Shown here: in pieces, positions 23,556 through 31,393 of the stretch
Position numbering within the stretch: the stretch's first letter is position 1
Layout: each line of letters begins with the position of its first letter
Virus record (IMG/VR): IMGVR_UViG_3300021339_000008
Coordinates: 1-53,951 of that record
Length of the DNA: 53,951 bases
Source: a virus
Reading direction: 5' to 3' (one strand)
Notes under the pieces: generated by a model
The model's input: only the letters and a program-made list of their open reading frames with translations
Database searches by the model: none
What the model was told of the DNA's origin: nothing
Program-made: the position numbers and the translations under genes

Positions 23556-24389
23556 ATGGCCACCACGACCGTACCGCCCGAGACGGAGATGGAGCAGATC
23601 CGCGTGTTCGCGCCGGGCGAGCTCGACCGCCTCTTCGCCGACGACGCGCCGGCCGCCGGGCATTGCCCGCGTTGCGGCGGCGGCTACAAGTGCCCGTGCA
23701 CGCACTGCCAGGCGTGCAAGGAGACCTACGGCCAGTGCGCCTGTCCGAAGGGTGAGGTCGACGGCCTGTTCGTGCCGGTGGCCCGGGGCGGTGACCCGGT
23801 CGTCAACGTCGAGGCGGTCGTCTGCCCCACCTGCGGGCGCCTCCCGTGCGGCTGCATGTCCGGCCCGCCGGTCGACCGGTCCGACCTCGTCCAGGCGTGG
23901 CACGACGCGCAGCACTCCGCCCGCTACGACGACGCCGAGGACCTCGTGACGCAGACCAAGGACGCCATCCGCACCGCCGCACTCCCCGGCCTCACCGTCC
24001 TCGACGGCGACGGCTACGACCAGCTCCTCGACACCGACGGCGACCCCGGCACCCCCATCGCATGGGGCAGGCCGCCCGTGCTGACCATCACCGACCACGA
24101 CGGCAGCCAGCTCACCGTGCAGCGCAGCAACGACCTGCACCGCGTGGCCATCGCCGACCACAACGGTGCCGTGTACCTGGCCGACACCGCCCTCGACGCC
24201 CTCGCCGAGCACCTGCTCCACCGCGGCACCGAGCTGGACGCCCTCGACCGGCACATCCAGGCGCTGCGCACCCTGGCCATCCGGCACGGCGGCGGCGGGT
24301 CGAACCTGCGGGCCGCGGTCGAGCACCTGGTCGACGAGCTCCGCGACCGCAGGACCCCCGCCCCGTCGACCGGCGGCCGGGTCGCGTGA
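23556..24389 (+). CDS. Cysteine-rich zinc protein, first early gene
   Basis: A 277-aa protein with AAGGGAAG upstream. Residues about 37-70 hold a dense set of Cys (CPRCGGGYKCPCTHCQACK, then CACPKG) and a second pair (CPTCGRLPCGC) near 96-106, enough for three zinc ions. The second half looks like a small beta-sandwich plus helices (ALDALAEHLLHRGTELDALD). It could be a transcription or replication regulator given its first position in the early operon, but the family is unknown. Confidence 0.65.
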   Translation: MATTTVPPETEMEQIRVFAPGELDRLFADDAPAAGHCPRCGGGYKCPCTHCQACKETYGQCACPKGEVDGLFVPVARGGDPVVNVEAVVCPTCGRLPCGCMSGPPVDRSDLVQAWHDAQHSARYDDAEDLVTQTKDAIRTAALPGLTVLDGDGYDQLLDTDGDPGTPIAWGRPPVLTITDHDGSQLTVQRSNDLHRVAIADHNGAVYLADTALDALAEHLLHRGTELDALDRHIQALRTLAIRHGGGGSNLRAAVEHLVDELRDRRTPAPSTGGRVA

Positions 24390-24739
24390 TGGCCACCGTC
24401 AACCGCCGATCCGGTAACACGGCGTCGGTCCGCGCCGTCCGCCTCGGTGACCCGCTGAGCGACCGCGAACGGCTCATCCTGATCCTCGTCGCCCGCGGCT
24501 ACACCAACGTGTCCATCGGCCTCGAGCTGCACCTGACCGACAACACCGTCGCCGGGCTGCTGCGGGTGATGTTCGCCAAGACGGGCGCCCGCTGCCGCAC
24601 CACCCTGGTCACGCGGGCGTTCGCCCCGTTCGGCTTCGGCATCGAGACTGCCCCGTCGTCGCGGCTCATCCCGGCGGCGCCCAACGCCACGGTCACCGCC
24701 ACCCGTCAGCTCGTCGCGACCGCCGCGAGGGTGTCGTGA
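24389..24739 (+). CDS. LuxR/GerE-type HTH regulator 1
   Basis: A 116-aa protein, start at ATG 24389 (TGATG overlap). A GerE-like HTH covers residues about 22-75: LSDRERLILILVARGYTNVS, then LHLTDNTVAGLLRVMFAKTG. The second helix departs from the usual TVKTHV form (NTVAGLLR), so DNA specificity may differ. There is no receiver domain. It pairs with a second LuxR-like gene directly downstream. Confidence 0.7.
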   Translation: MATVNRRSGNTASVRAVRLGDPLSDRERLILILVARGYTNVSIGLELHLTDNTVAGLLRVMFAKTGARCRTTLVTRAFAPFGFGIETAPSSRLIPAAPNATVTATRQLVATAARVS

Positions 24740-25248
24740 ACGCCGACGACCGGCTGGTGCCGGTGTACATCGTGACCCGCCTGTCGGACCTGCTCGGCCC
24801 GGTCGGGTTGTCCCGGCTGCTGCCGCAGGTGCTCGACGCCTACGACGCGACCGAGACCGCCGACGTGGCCGTCCACCTGGTAGGGATGCTCACCCCGCGC
24901 GACGCCGAGGCACTCCTCGGGCCGCTGCTCGCCCTGTACGAGGTGCACCGGCAGGCCGTCGAGCCGGACGCCGCGGCGCTGGCCGACGATCTCGCCGTCG
25001 ACGCGGCCGTCCACGTGGAGCCGTTGACGAACCAGGAACGGCTGGTGCTGGCCGGGATCGCCACGGGGCGTACCAACGGTGAGATCGGCCGGGCGATGTA
25101 CCTGGCCGAGGCCACGGTGAAGACGCACACGGTGCGGCTGCGGCAGAAGCTCGGCGCCAGGGACCGCGCGCACGCCGTCGCCCGGGGGTATGAGCTCGGG
25201 CTGCTGCCGGCGGCGTTCCACCCGGCGGACCAGGCGGCGGCGTCATGA
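24736..25248 (+). CDS. LuxR/GerE-type HTH regulator 2
   Basis: A 170-aa protein starting at GTG 24736 (GTGA overlap). The N-terminal 90 residues are helical and lack receiver residues. The C-terminal HTH is canonical: LTNQERLVLAGIATGRTNGE, MYLAEATVKTHTVRLRQKLG. Two adjacent LuxR-type genes at the head of the early operon may control middle or late phage genes or host genes. The tandem arrangement could reflect duplication, though the two N-termini differ. Confidence 0.75.
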   Translation: MNADDRLVPVYIVTRLSDLLGPVGLSRLLPQVLDAYDATETADVAVHLVGMLTPRDAEALLGPLLALYEVHRQAVEPDAAALADDLAVDAAVHVEPLTNQERLVLAGIATGRTNGEIGRAMYLAEATVKTHTVRLRQKLGARDRAHAVARGYELGLLPAAFHPADQAAAS

Positions 25249-25499
25249 GCACCGTCTGCCCGACCTGCCGCAAGACGGCGGCCTACTGCACCTGCCGGGC
25301 CCGCCGGGTGGTCGCGGTCGTCGTCCTGGCGTTCGCGCTGGCAGGGTGTGAGCCGGGTGTCCAGACGCCCGGCCCGCCCGCCCCGGCGGAGCAGGTCATC
25401 GAGGAGGACGACCCGGGCTGGGACTGCCGCGTCCACGGCAACCGGCAGTGCGGCCCGGCGCAGACCGTGCCCGTACCGACCCCGGCGGTGCAGCCGTGA
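25245..25499 (+). CDS. Small lipoprotein-like protein with N-terminal CxxC motif
   Basis: An 84-aa protein from an ATGA overlap. The first 18 residues carry CPTCRKTAAYCTC, then RARR and a hydrophobic stretch (VVAVVVLAFALAGCEPG) with a lipobox LAGC at residues 32-35. The remainder is Pro-rich with two Cys. If processed as a lipoprotein, the zinc-like N-terminus would be lost with the signal. An inner GTG start would remove it but also the basic n-region. A surface lipoprotein could act in superinfection exclusion (inference). Confidence 0.6.
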   Translation: MSTVCPTCRKTAAYCTCRARRVVAVVVLAFALAGCEPGVQTPGPPAPAEQVIEEDDPGWDCRVHGNRQCGPAQTVPVPTPAVQP

Positions 25500-25714
25500 G
25501 CGACCTCGTGGCGCGCGCGGAGCGTGAGCACTTCGACCGGGTGGTCGCCGCCCTGTCCGCGGTCGAGTCGGCGCTCGCCCAGTCGCCGCCGTTCGGCCAC
25601 CAGGACCAAGGGCGCCAGGCCCTGCGGTCCGCCGTGGACCTGCTCACCCGGGCCCGCCTGTACGCCGACGTACACCTCGACGTCGCCGAGCAGCGAGCTG
25701 GAGCGGCGTCATGA
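25496..25714 (+). CDS. Small helical protein, unknown function
   Basis: A 72-aa protein, start at GTG 25496 (GTGA) and stop overlapping the next ATG. Two helices are predicted (REHFDRVVAALSAVESALAQ and GRQALRSAVDLLTRARLYA). No Cys, no membrane segment. It belongs to the run of coupled small early genes. Confidence 0.6.
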   Translation: MSDLVARAEREHFDRVVAALSAVESALAQSPPFGHQDQGRQALRSAVDLLTRARLYADVHLDVAEQRAGAAS

Positions 25715-25950
25715 CCGCGGTCCTCGCCCTGGCCCTGGCCACCGCCGGGTTCGCCCTCACCGGCGCCCCCGACGCCAAGGCCCGCCTGCTCGGTACCGCG
25801 CTGTGCCTCGCCGCCGGTGTCGTCGTGTGCCGCCGCTGGGAGCGCTACCGGAGGGCCGCCCGTGTGGACCACCACCGCAGCCTCGCTACTGATCCTGACC
25901 GCCGCCGCGCTGACCTCATGGCCGCTCCTGGAGGCGACCGTGACCACTGA
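25711..25950 (+). CDS. Small membrane protein
   Basis: A 79-aa protein with two hydrophobic segments (AVLALALATAGFALTGA and LLGTALCLAAGVVVC) then a basic region (RRWERYRRAARV). The last 30 codons overlap the next gene and have more T-ending third positions than usual, so the functional part is probably the first 50 residues. Start is the ATGA overlap. Confidence 0.55.
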   Translation: MTAVLALALATAGFALTGAPDAKARLLGTALCLAAGVVVCRRWERYRRAARVDHHRSLATDPDRRRADLMAAPGGDRDH

Positions 25951-26461
25951 CACCGCGCACGGTCTCACCCGCTGCGCCGCCCACACCCTGCCCATCTACC
26001 CCACCCAGGCCGCGGCCGACGCCGAGGTGATCCGCCGCAAGACGCGCGCCGCCATCTCCGGCTCGGCCCCACCGCAGGTCGTCGCACAGGAGTGCACCGG
26101 CGGCGGCTGGCACGTCCACCGGCCCATCAAGCCCGTCCGGGCCGGCGTCCTCACCGACCGCGAACCCTGCCGCGCCTACGCCCGCCGCCTGCACCAGCAC
26201 GACGGCGACTGGCGCATCAACAGCGGCTACATCGCCAGCGAAACCGTTCCCCGCGACAACCCGTGCGGGGTGTGCCAGAAGTACGGCCGCTGCGGCCAGG
26301 TCCACATCTCGTGGTCCCCCGCCGGCCGCGCCAGCACCGACCAGGTCGACGCCTGCACCGGGTGCGCCCCCGAGTACCTCCAGTCCGTGGTGTCGGTCGA
26401 CGCCGGCGACTGCGACGTGCACACCGACCTGATCGACGTCGAAGTGCGGCGAGTCGCGTGA
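25862..26461 (+). CDS. Zinc-ribbon protein with N-terminal hydrophobic segment
   Basis: A 199-aa protein. Start GTG 25862 has GGAGGG seven bases upstream; a second GTG at 25940 with GGAGG would give a 173-aa form lacking the hydrophobic segment (AASLLILTAAALTSWPLL). The rest has NPCGVCQKYGRCGQVH and VDACTGCAPEYL, a likely zinc site. GC at third positions favours this frame in the overlap with the previous gene. Two good ribosome sites suggest membrane and soluble forms. Function unknown. Confidence 0.6.
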   Translation: MWTTTAASLLILTAAALTSWPLLEATVTTDTAHGLTRCAAHTLPIYPTQAAADAEVIRRKTRAAISGSAPPQVVAQECTGGGWHVHRPIKPVRAGVLTDREPCRAYARRLHQHDGDWRINSGYIASETVPRDNPCGVCQKYGRCGQVHISWSPAGRASTDQVDACTGCAPEYLQSVVSVDAGDCDVHTDLIDVEVRRVA

Positions 26462-26547
26462 GCCGTCTGCCGATCAACCCGCCGCGCCCACGCCGGTACC
26501 CGGCCGTGGCCAAGCCCGGACGCAAGCCACGGCGGTGGACGTCATGA
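26458..26547 (+). CDS. 29-residue basic peptide
   Basis: GTG 26458 overlaps the previous stop (GTGA), and the TGA at 26545-26547 overlaps the next ATG (ATGA). The peptide has nine Arg/Lys and eight Pro residues (NPPRPRRYPAVAKPGRKPRR). The exact chaining on both sides is the best evidence that it is translated. It may bind nucleic acid or act only as a coupling peptide. Confidence 0.5.
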   Translation: MSRLPINPPRPRRYPAVAKPGRKPRRWTS

Positions 26548-26819
26548 CCGCCACCACGGAACTGGCCGAGCCGAACGGCCCGGCGCCCGCCCAGCACCGG
26601 AAGATGCACGCGCTCTGGAAGGTCGCCGGTGTCACCGACCGCGGCGACCGGCTCGCCCTCACCGGCCAGATCGTCGGCCGCGAACTCGCCACCTCGAACG
26701 ACCTCGACAGCCGCGACGCCAACGCGGTCATCGAGTACCTCGTGCAGCTCGACGAGGCCGGCGTCCTCGCCAGCAAAGCCGCCGGATGGCTCGCCGAGCA
26801 CCGGCGGGCCGCCGCATGA
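26544..26819 (+). CDS. Small recombination-region protein
   Basis: A 91-aa protein, start at ATG 26544 (an upstream GTG at 26535 is possible). The core QHRKMHALWKVAGVTDRGD, LTGQIVGRELATSNDL and ANAVIEYLVQLDEAG matches a small helical domain found next to phage recombination genes and at the ends of some annealing proteins. Its place right before the exonuclease supports a recombination role. No catalytic residues seen. Confidence 0.55.
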   Translation: MTATTELAEPNGPAPAQHRKMHALWKVAGVTDRGDRLALTGQIVGRELATSNDLDSRDANAVIEYLVQLDEAGVLASKAAGWLAEHRRAAA

Positions 26820-27730
26820 CGACCACGGCACGCACCGTCATCACCGAAGCCGGCGTGTACGACGGCATGTCCGACGACGTCTACCACAGCGACCCCGTCC
26901 CGGCCGGTTCCCTGTCCAGCACCGGCGCGCGGCGGCTCCTGCTGCCGTCCTGCCCGGCGCTGTACCGCCACGACCAGCTCGTCGGCCAGCCACACAAACG
27001 CGAGTTCGACATCGGCCACGCCGCGCACTACCTCGCGCTCGGCGCCGGCCCCGAACTGGCCGTCATCGACGCCGACGACTGGCGCACCAAAGCGGCCAGG
27101 GCGGACCGCGACGCCGCCTACGCCAAGGGCGAGGTGCCCGTGCTCGCCCACGAATACGACGTCGTCGAGGAGATGGCGACCGTCCTCCGCGAGCACCCGG
27201 TCGCCGGGGGGCTGTTCGACCCCGCCGGGGGGAAGCCCGAGCAGTCCCTGTTCTGGGTCGACCAGCCCACCGGGGTGTGGCGGCGGGCCCGCCTGGACTG
27301 GCTGCCGCACCCGCGCGACACCGGCCGGTTGATCATCCCCGACTACAAGACCTGCAAGTCCGCCGAACCGGCCGCGCTGTCGCGCGCGATGGAGAACTTC
27401 GGTCTGTACCAGCAGGCCCCGTACTACCTCGACGGAGTCGAGGCATTGAACCTGTCACCGAATGGTGAAGCGGCATTCGTCTTCGTGTTCCAGATGAAGA
27501 CGCGACCCTATTTGGTGACCATTTGCCAGCCCGACCCAATGGCGATGCGCTACGGCCGCCTACGGAATCGCAAGGCCCTTGACGTGTTCGCGCAGTGCCA
27601 GGCCACCGGGACGTGGCCCGGCTACGCCGACACCGTCATCAGCCTCCCGCTGCCGCCCTGGGCTGAGCGGCAGCACGAAGCCGCGTTCGAACGCGGCGAC
27701 TACGAGCCCGAGATGAGGAAGTCCGCATGA
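26816..27730 (+). CDS. RecE-like PD-(D/E)XK exonuclease
   Basis: A 304-aa protein. The N-terminus GVYDGMSDDVYHSDPVP and SLSSTGARRLLLPSCPA is typical of RecE/exonuclease VIII-like phage nucleases. Active-site candidates are His71 (GHAAH), Glu142 (PEQSLFW), Asp161 (RARLDWLP) and Asp176-x-Lys178 (PDYKTCK), with the downstream YQQAPYY helix. It should resect double-stranded DNA 5' to 3' and hand single strands to the annealing protein encoded at 28245. Bases 27440-27560 are less GC-rich than the rest. Confidence 0.8.
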   Translation: MTTTARTVITEAGVYDGMSDDVYHSDPVPAGSLSSTGARRLLLPSCPALYRHDQLVGQPHKREFDIGHAAHYLALGAGPELAVIDADDWRTKAARADRDAAYAKGEVPVLAHEYDVVEEMATVLREHPVAGGLFDPAGGKPEQSLFWVDQPTGVWRRARLDWLPHPRDTGRLIIPDYKTCKSAEPAALSRAMENFGLYQQAPYYLDGVEALNLSPNGEAAFVFVFQMKTRPYLVTICQPDPMAMRYGRLRNRKALDVFAQCQATGTWPGYADTVISLPLPPWAERQHEAAFERGDYEPEMRKSA

Positions 27731-28248
27731 ACATCGACGTGACCGTGTCGGAAGTCGACCTGGCCAGCGAGGTCGGGACCCGCTACGACAACGACGGGGA
27801 CCAGGTCCCCATGACGCTGGCCGACAAGGTGGCCGCTCGGATCGCCGCCGACCTGCGCAAGGACCAGTCGTACGGCGATCTGCGCCGCGAGGTCTTGCAG
27901 CTGCGGACCGAGGAGGTGCGCCGTCAGCTGGAGCCGATCGTCGCGGAGGCCATCAGCGGCGAGCTCGTGCAGACCAACCAGTTCGGCGACCCGATGGGCA
28001 AGCCGACGACGTTGCGGGAGCTGATCCTCAAGGAGGTCGGCGCGTACCTGAAGCGGCAGCACGAGTCCGGCTACCGCAGCACCGGGCAGACGGTCGTGCA
28101 GAAGTTCGTCCAGGACGCGGTCGACACGGTCATCAAGAAGGAGCTGGCCGAGGCGATCGTCGAGGAGAAGGCCAAGGTCGTCGCCGCTGTCCGCGCTGCC
28201 GCCGCTGACCTGATCGCCGACGCCGTGAAGCAGGGAGTCGGCCGATGA
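27727..28248 (+). CDS. Helical protein between exonuclease and annealing genes
   Basis: A 173-aa charged protein. The N-terminus is acidic and the middle and end are helical (RREVLQLRTEEVRRQLEPIV, then AVDTVIKKELAEAIVEEKAK). Gly/Pro-containing segment FGDPMGKPTTLRELI breaks the coils. ATGA overlaps on both sides place it firmly in the recombination operon. It may be a scaffold or partner of the exonuclease; there is no recognised family. Confidence 0.65.
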   Translation: MNIDVTVSEVDLASEVGTRYDNDGDQVPMTLADKVAARIAADLRKDQSYGDLRREVLQLRTEEVRRQLEPIVAEAISGELVQTNQFGDPMGKPTTLRELILKEVGAYLKRQHESGYRSTGQTVVQKFVQDAVDTVIKKELAEAIVEEKAKVVAAVRAAAADLIADAVKQGVGR

Positions 28249-29381
28249 GCGAGATCGCACTCCCGCACACCGGCCGCACCACGCAGGCCACCCAGATCGA
28301 ACAGTCCCGCGTCATCGCCGAGGTCCAGGGCGCCATCGTCGTCGCCCAACAGTGCCCCCGGAACCTCCAGGCCGCCATGGCCGCGATGCAGGACTCCTGC
28401 AAGATGCAGGCCCTCGCCGAGCGCGCCTTCTTCCGCTTCCCCCGCGCCGGCCAGACCGTCACCGGACCGTCGGTCCACCTCGCCCGCGAGCTCGCCCGCT
28501 GCTGGGGCAACATCCAGTACGGCGTGTCGGAATTGTCCCGCGACGCCAACGCCGGCGAATCCGAAATGCAGGCGTCCGCATGGGATCTCCAGACCAACAC
28601 GCGCGCATCCGCAATCTTCATCGTCCCGCACAAGCGAGACACCCAGAAGGGCACGAAAGACCTCGTGGATATGCGGGACATCTACGAGAACAACGCCAAC
28701 AACGGGGCCAGGCGGGTCCGGGAATGCATTTTCGCCGTGCTGCCACCGTGGTTCAAGGAAGAGGCCATCGACCTCTGTCGGACCACGATCAAGGAAGGTG
28801 GCGGCGTGCCGCTGCCTCGGCGCATCTCGAAGATGCTCGGGAAGTTCGCCGAGCTGCGGGTGACCGAGGAGGACATCACGCGCAAACTCGGCCGGCCGTC
28901 GGATCGGTGGACCGAGTTCGACGTCGCCGACCTCACCGTGATCTACAAGAGCATCGAGCGCGGCGAGGTGCAGCGCGACGACGAGTTCCCGCCGTTCGAG
29001 GCGACCGTCACCGCGGCCGAGATCGCCCGCCAGTCGCAGCCGGCATCGAACGGTCGACGGGCCGGGAGGACCGCGACGCCGCCGGCCGCCGCCCCGCCCG
29101 ACGCTGACGCTGGCGCCGAGCCGGCGGCCACCGCCGACCAGATCGCCGAGCTGACCGGGTTCTTCACCACCCACCAGCTCGACGCTCGCTACCAGGGCAC
29201 GGTGCTCGCCGCCCTCACCGGCCGCCGGGGCGCGACGACCGCCGATCTGACCGCGGCCGCGGCGGCCGCTGTTCTGGACCACCTCCGCCGGCTCACCGGC
29301 CAGCACGCGGGTGACGACGTCGTCCGCGCCCTCGACCACCTCGTGACCGAGCTGCTCGACCAGCAGGGAGCGACGGCATGA
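28245..29381 (+). CDS. Putative single-strand annealing protein (RecT/Erf-like)
   Basis: A 378-aa protein. The conserved core is residues about 15-240, with CKMQALAERAFFRFPRAG, GPSVHLARELARCWGNIQYG, DIYENNANNGARRVRE and ILPPWF-like segments, a family widespread in actinophages beside exonucleases. About residues 262-300 form an Ala/Pro linker, and the last 75 residues are a separate helical domain. Annealing function is inferred from context and size. ATGA overlaps link it to both neighbours. Confidence 0.6.
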   Translation: MSEIALPHTGRTTQATQIEQSRVIAEVQGAIVVAQQCPRNLQAAMAAMQDSCKMQALAERAFFRFPRAGQTVTGPSVHLARELARCWGNIQYGVSELSRDANAGESEMQASAWDLQTNTRASAIFIVPHKRDTQKGTKDLVDMRDIYENNANNGARRVRECIFAVLPPWFKEEAIDLCRTTIKEGGGVPLPRRISKMLGKFAELRVTEEDITRKLGRPSDRWTEFDVADLTVIYKSIERGEVQRDDEFPPFEATVTAAEIARQSQPASNGRRAGRTATPPAAAPPDADAGAEPAATADQIAELTGFFTTHQLDARYQGTVLAALTGRRGATTADLTAAAAAAVLDHLRRLTGQHAGDDVVRALDHLVTELLDQQGATA

Positions 29382-29779
29382 CCACGACCGTCATCACCGC
29401 GGTGGCCGCGCTCATCGCCGGCGTCATCGGCCGCGACCTGTGGATCCAGGCAGGCATCGCCCTGGCCAACCGGCCGGCACACTCCCGCACCCGCGCCCTG
29501 TACCGGGCGCAGCGGATCTCCGATGTCCTCGACGACCTCGACCCCGGGCGCATCACCCGGCGGGAGCTGCGCGAGCGGACACCCCGCCTGGAGTTGACCG
29601 CCATGCCAGCCGTGGTCGAGCCCAGCCTCGACGACATCGTCACCATTCCGACCGTCGTCGCCCGTGGCCGCACCCCGGCCGACGGTGAGCGGTACGCGGC
29701 GCTGCGCCAGCAGGACGCCAACCGGGCCGCGGTGCTCGGCCTCGCCCGCCACGCGGCCGGGCAGGTGCGGATCTCATGA
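29378..29779 (+). CDS. Small protein with N-terminal hydrophobic helix
   Basis: A 133-aa protein. A hydrophobic segment (VITAVAALIAGVIGRDLW) lies at the N-terminus; the rest is basic and helical with RITRRELRERTPRLEL. It starts in an ATGA overlap. It may be membrane-attached; function unknown. Confidence 0.6.
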   Translation: MTTTVITAVAALIAGVIGRDLWIQAGIALANRPAHSRTRALYRAQRISDVLDDLDPGRITRRELRERTPRLELTAMPAVVEPSLDDIVTIPTVVARGRTPADGERYAALRQQDANRAAVLGLARHAAGQVRIS

Positions 29780-30201
29780 CCGCCCGCGACACCGACCGCA
29801 CGCTCGCCGCCATCAACCACGTCCTCGGCGTGGACGGTGAACCGACGGGACTCCGGGCCGTCGTCCATGCCGCGACCGCCGACCAACTGGACCGTGAGCA
29901 GCGGATCGTCCACCTCCACGGCGACGCCACCGCCGCACGGCAGGCCGGGCTGCCGACCATGCAGGTCGCCCCGGCCGACGTACTCATGCTCATCGACCAC
30001 GCCGACGCCTTCCGGGCGATCGCGGAGTGCGCCACCGGTCCATGCGACACCGACTACGACCTCGACTGCTCCCTCGGCTTCGACGACGCCACCTCGGCTC
30101 AGTTCCACGGCGCTCTTGTCGTGACCGCGTCAGCCGCCGCCGCTGCTCTCGCTGCCGCCCTCGCATGGGTGGGGCGACTGACCTACCGGAGGAACCGATG
30201 A
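29776..30201 (+). CDS. Small protein with C-terminal membrane anchor
   Basis: A 141-aa protein. The first 100 residues are soluble (TLAAINHVLGVDG, then an acidic Asp/Cys-rich GPCDTDYDLDCSLGFDD). The C-terminus has one hydrophobic segment (ASAAAAALAAALAWVG) and a basic end. The pair with the preceding N-anchored protein may work together at the membrane (inference). Confidence 0.6.
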   Translation: MTARDTDRTLAAINHVLGVDGEPTGLRAVVHAATADQLDREQRIVHLHGDATAARQAGLPTMQVAPADVLMLIDHADAFRAIAECATGPCDTDYDLDCSLGFDDATSAQFHGALVVTASAAAAALAAALAWVGRLTYRRNR

Positions 30202-30452
30202 GCGCCTTGTCCCTTGAGCCCGACTCCTGGGTGATCGTCCGCCACTACTCCGACAACTCGGGCTTGCTCGACACCTTCGGTCCGTTCGACAGCGAGGAAT
30301 CGGCCGAGGCCGTGAAGGGCGGCCTGGACGTTCTCGTCGCCGAGACGCTGACGGTCGACAGCACCGGCCGCCCGAGTGGTCGTCTGCGGCTCGCTGTCGC
30401 AGCAGGCCGACCTGGACGGACTGGCCGCCAGGTACCGAGAGCATGGGCATGA
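30198..30452 (+). CDS. Small early protein
   Basis: An 84-aa protein, GGAGGA upstream of the ATG. The first 58 residues look like a compact beta-alpha fold (SWVIVRHYSDNSGLLDTFGP). The last 25 residues overlap the next gene in another frame and are Arg/Gly rich, so the end may be a by-product of overlap. Function unknown. Confidence 0.5.
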   Translation: MSALSLEPDSWVIVRHYSDNSGLLDTFGPFDSEESAEAVKGGLDVLVAETLTVDSTGRPSGRLRLAVAAGRPGRTGRQVPRAWA

Positions 30453-30675
30453 CGTGCTGTCCCCTCAGCCGTCGGCCCGCTCCCGCGCGGAGCTGGACGC
30501 CGAGTGGCTGACGGCGATCGAGCGCGCCGACCTGGTGCTGGTACTGCGCAAGCCGGACGGGTCCATCGGTGCGCAGACGACGGCCGAGGTGGCCCACGCG
30601 CTGGCCTGGGACGTGCCCGTGCACTGGCTCAAGCCGCCCACCACCCCGGACGCCGATGGAGGCGAGCATGGCTGA
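30376..30675 (+). CDS. SLOG/nucleoside deoxyribosyltransferase-like protein
   Basis: A 99-aa Rossmann-like protein from GTG 30376. It begins with a beta strand and Gly/Ser loop (VVVCGSLSQQADLDG), then HGHDVLSP, an acidic WLTAIERADLVLVLRKPDGS with the aspartate typical of the superfamily, and GAQTTAEVAHALAWDVPVHW. The superfamily includes nucleotide hydrolases, deoxyribosyltransferases and SLOG nucleotide sensors. The short size suggests nucleotide binding or hydrolysis linked to phage DNA metabolism. Confidence 0.6.
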   Translation: MVVCGSLSQQADLDGLAARYREHGHDVLSPQPSARSRAELDAEWLTAIERADLVLVLRKPDGSIGAQTTAEVAHALAWDVPVHWLKPPTTPDADGGEHG

Positions 30676-31393
30676 GCAGCCCCACGAGCGCCTTGACGGC
30701 CCCGTGCACGAGTGGTTCGAGCTCTCCTATTCCAACTATCAGGTGCTGCATCGGACGTTGATGCAGTCGATGCCGCTTGGCTGGCAACGGCGGATGGTCG
30801 CCTGCCTGTCGGAGCTGCGCGCCGCGTTCCGCCACATCGAGCAGGCACCTGGCTACGAGGTCACGCCGTGCGACTGGCTCGCGCCGGTCGAGATGGGCGA
30901 GGCGGACATGCGCGCAGCCGGTGTGACGGTGGAGTGGCCATACGGCGCCGACGCCGAGCCTCTGTATCAGGACCGCGAGGGCAACGAACTGGACGCCAAC
31001 ATCGGGCGGGTGGCGGTGCCTCGCGGCGAGCCGGTTCCGCACTACGACCGTGGCCGGACGTACATCCTGCCCGCCACCCCGGACGCCGTGACCGGGCAGG
31101 GCTGCACCCTCCACCACCGCCCGGACGGGTCGATGTGGGCCCGAGTGTGGTGCCCACGCTGCGACGCGGGCGACGCCTCGGACGCCGTGACCACCCAGCC
31201 GCCCACCGACGACGACCGTGCCGCCCTCGCCGCGCAGCAAGCCGACGACGCCGACGCCCAGGAGCGGGCTGAGTCCGAGCCGGACCCCTACGACGTCGCG
31301 GCCGCTGAGGTCGAGGCGTGGGCCGATCAGCTCCGGTCCGAGCAGCACGACGAGCCCGACGCCGCGACCACCGAGGAGACCAGTCATGGCTGA
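30668..31393 (+). CDS. Conserved actinophage protein, unknown function
   Basis: A 241-aa protein. The N-terminus HEWFELSYSNYQVLHRTLMQ and SMPLGWQRRMVACLSELRAA belongs to a widespread actinophage family without known role. It is followed by VPHYDRGRTYI and a WCPRCD zinc half-site, and the last 65 residues are acidic and probably unstructured. It starts eight bases before the previous stop. Confidence 0.65.
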   Translation: MAEQPHERLDGPVHEWFELSYSNYQVLHRTLMQSMPLGWQRRMVACLSELRAAFRHIEQAPGYEVTPCDWLAPVEMGEADMRAAGVTVEWPYGADAEPLYQDREGNELDANIGRVAVPRGEPVPHYDRGRTYILPATPDAVTGQGCTLHHRPDGSMWARVWCPRCDAGDASDAVTTQPPTDDDRAALAAQQADDADAQERAESEPDPYDVAAAEVEAWADQLRSEQHDEPDAATTEETSHG

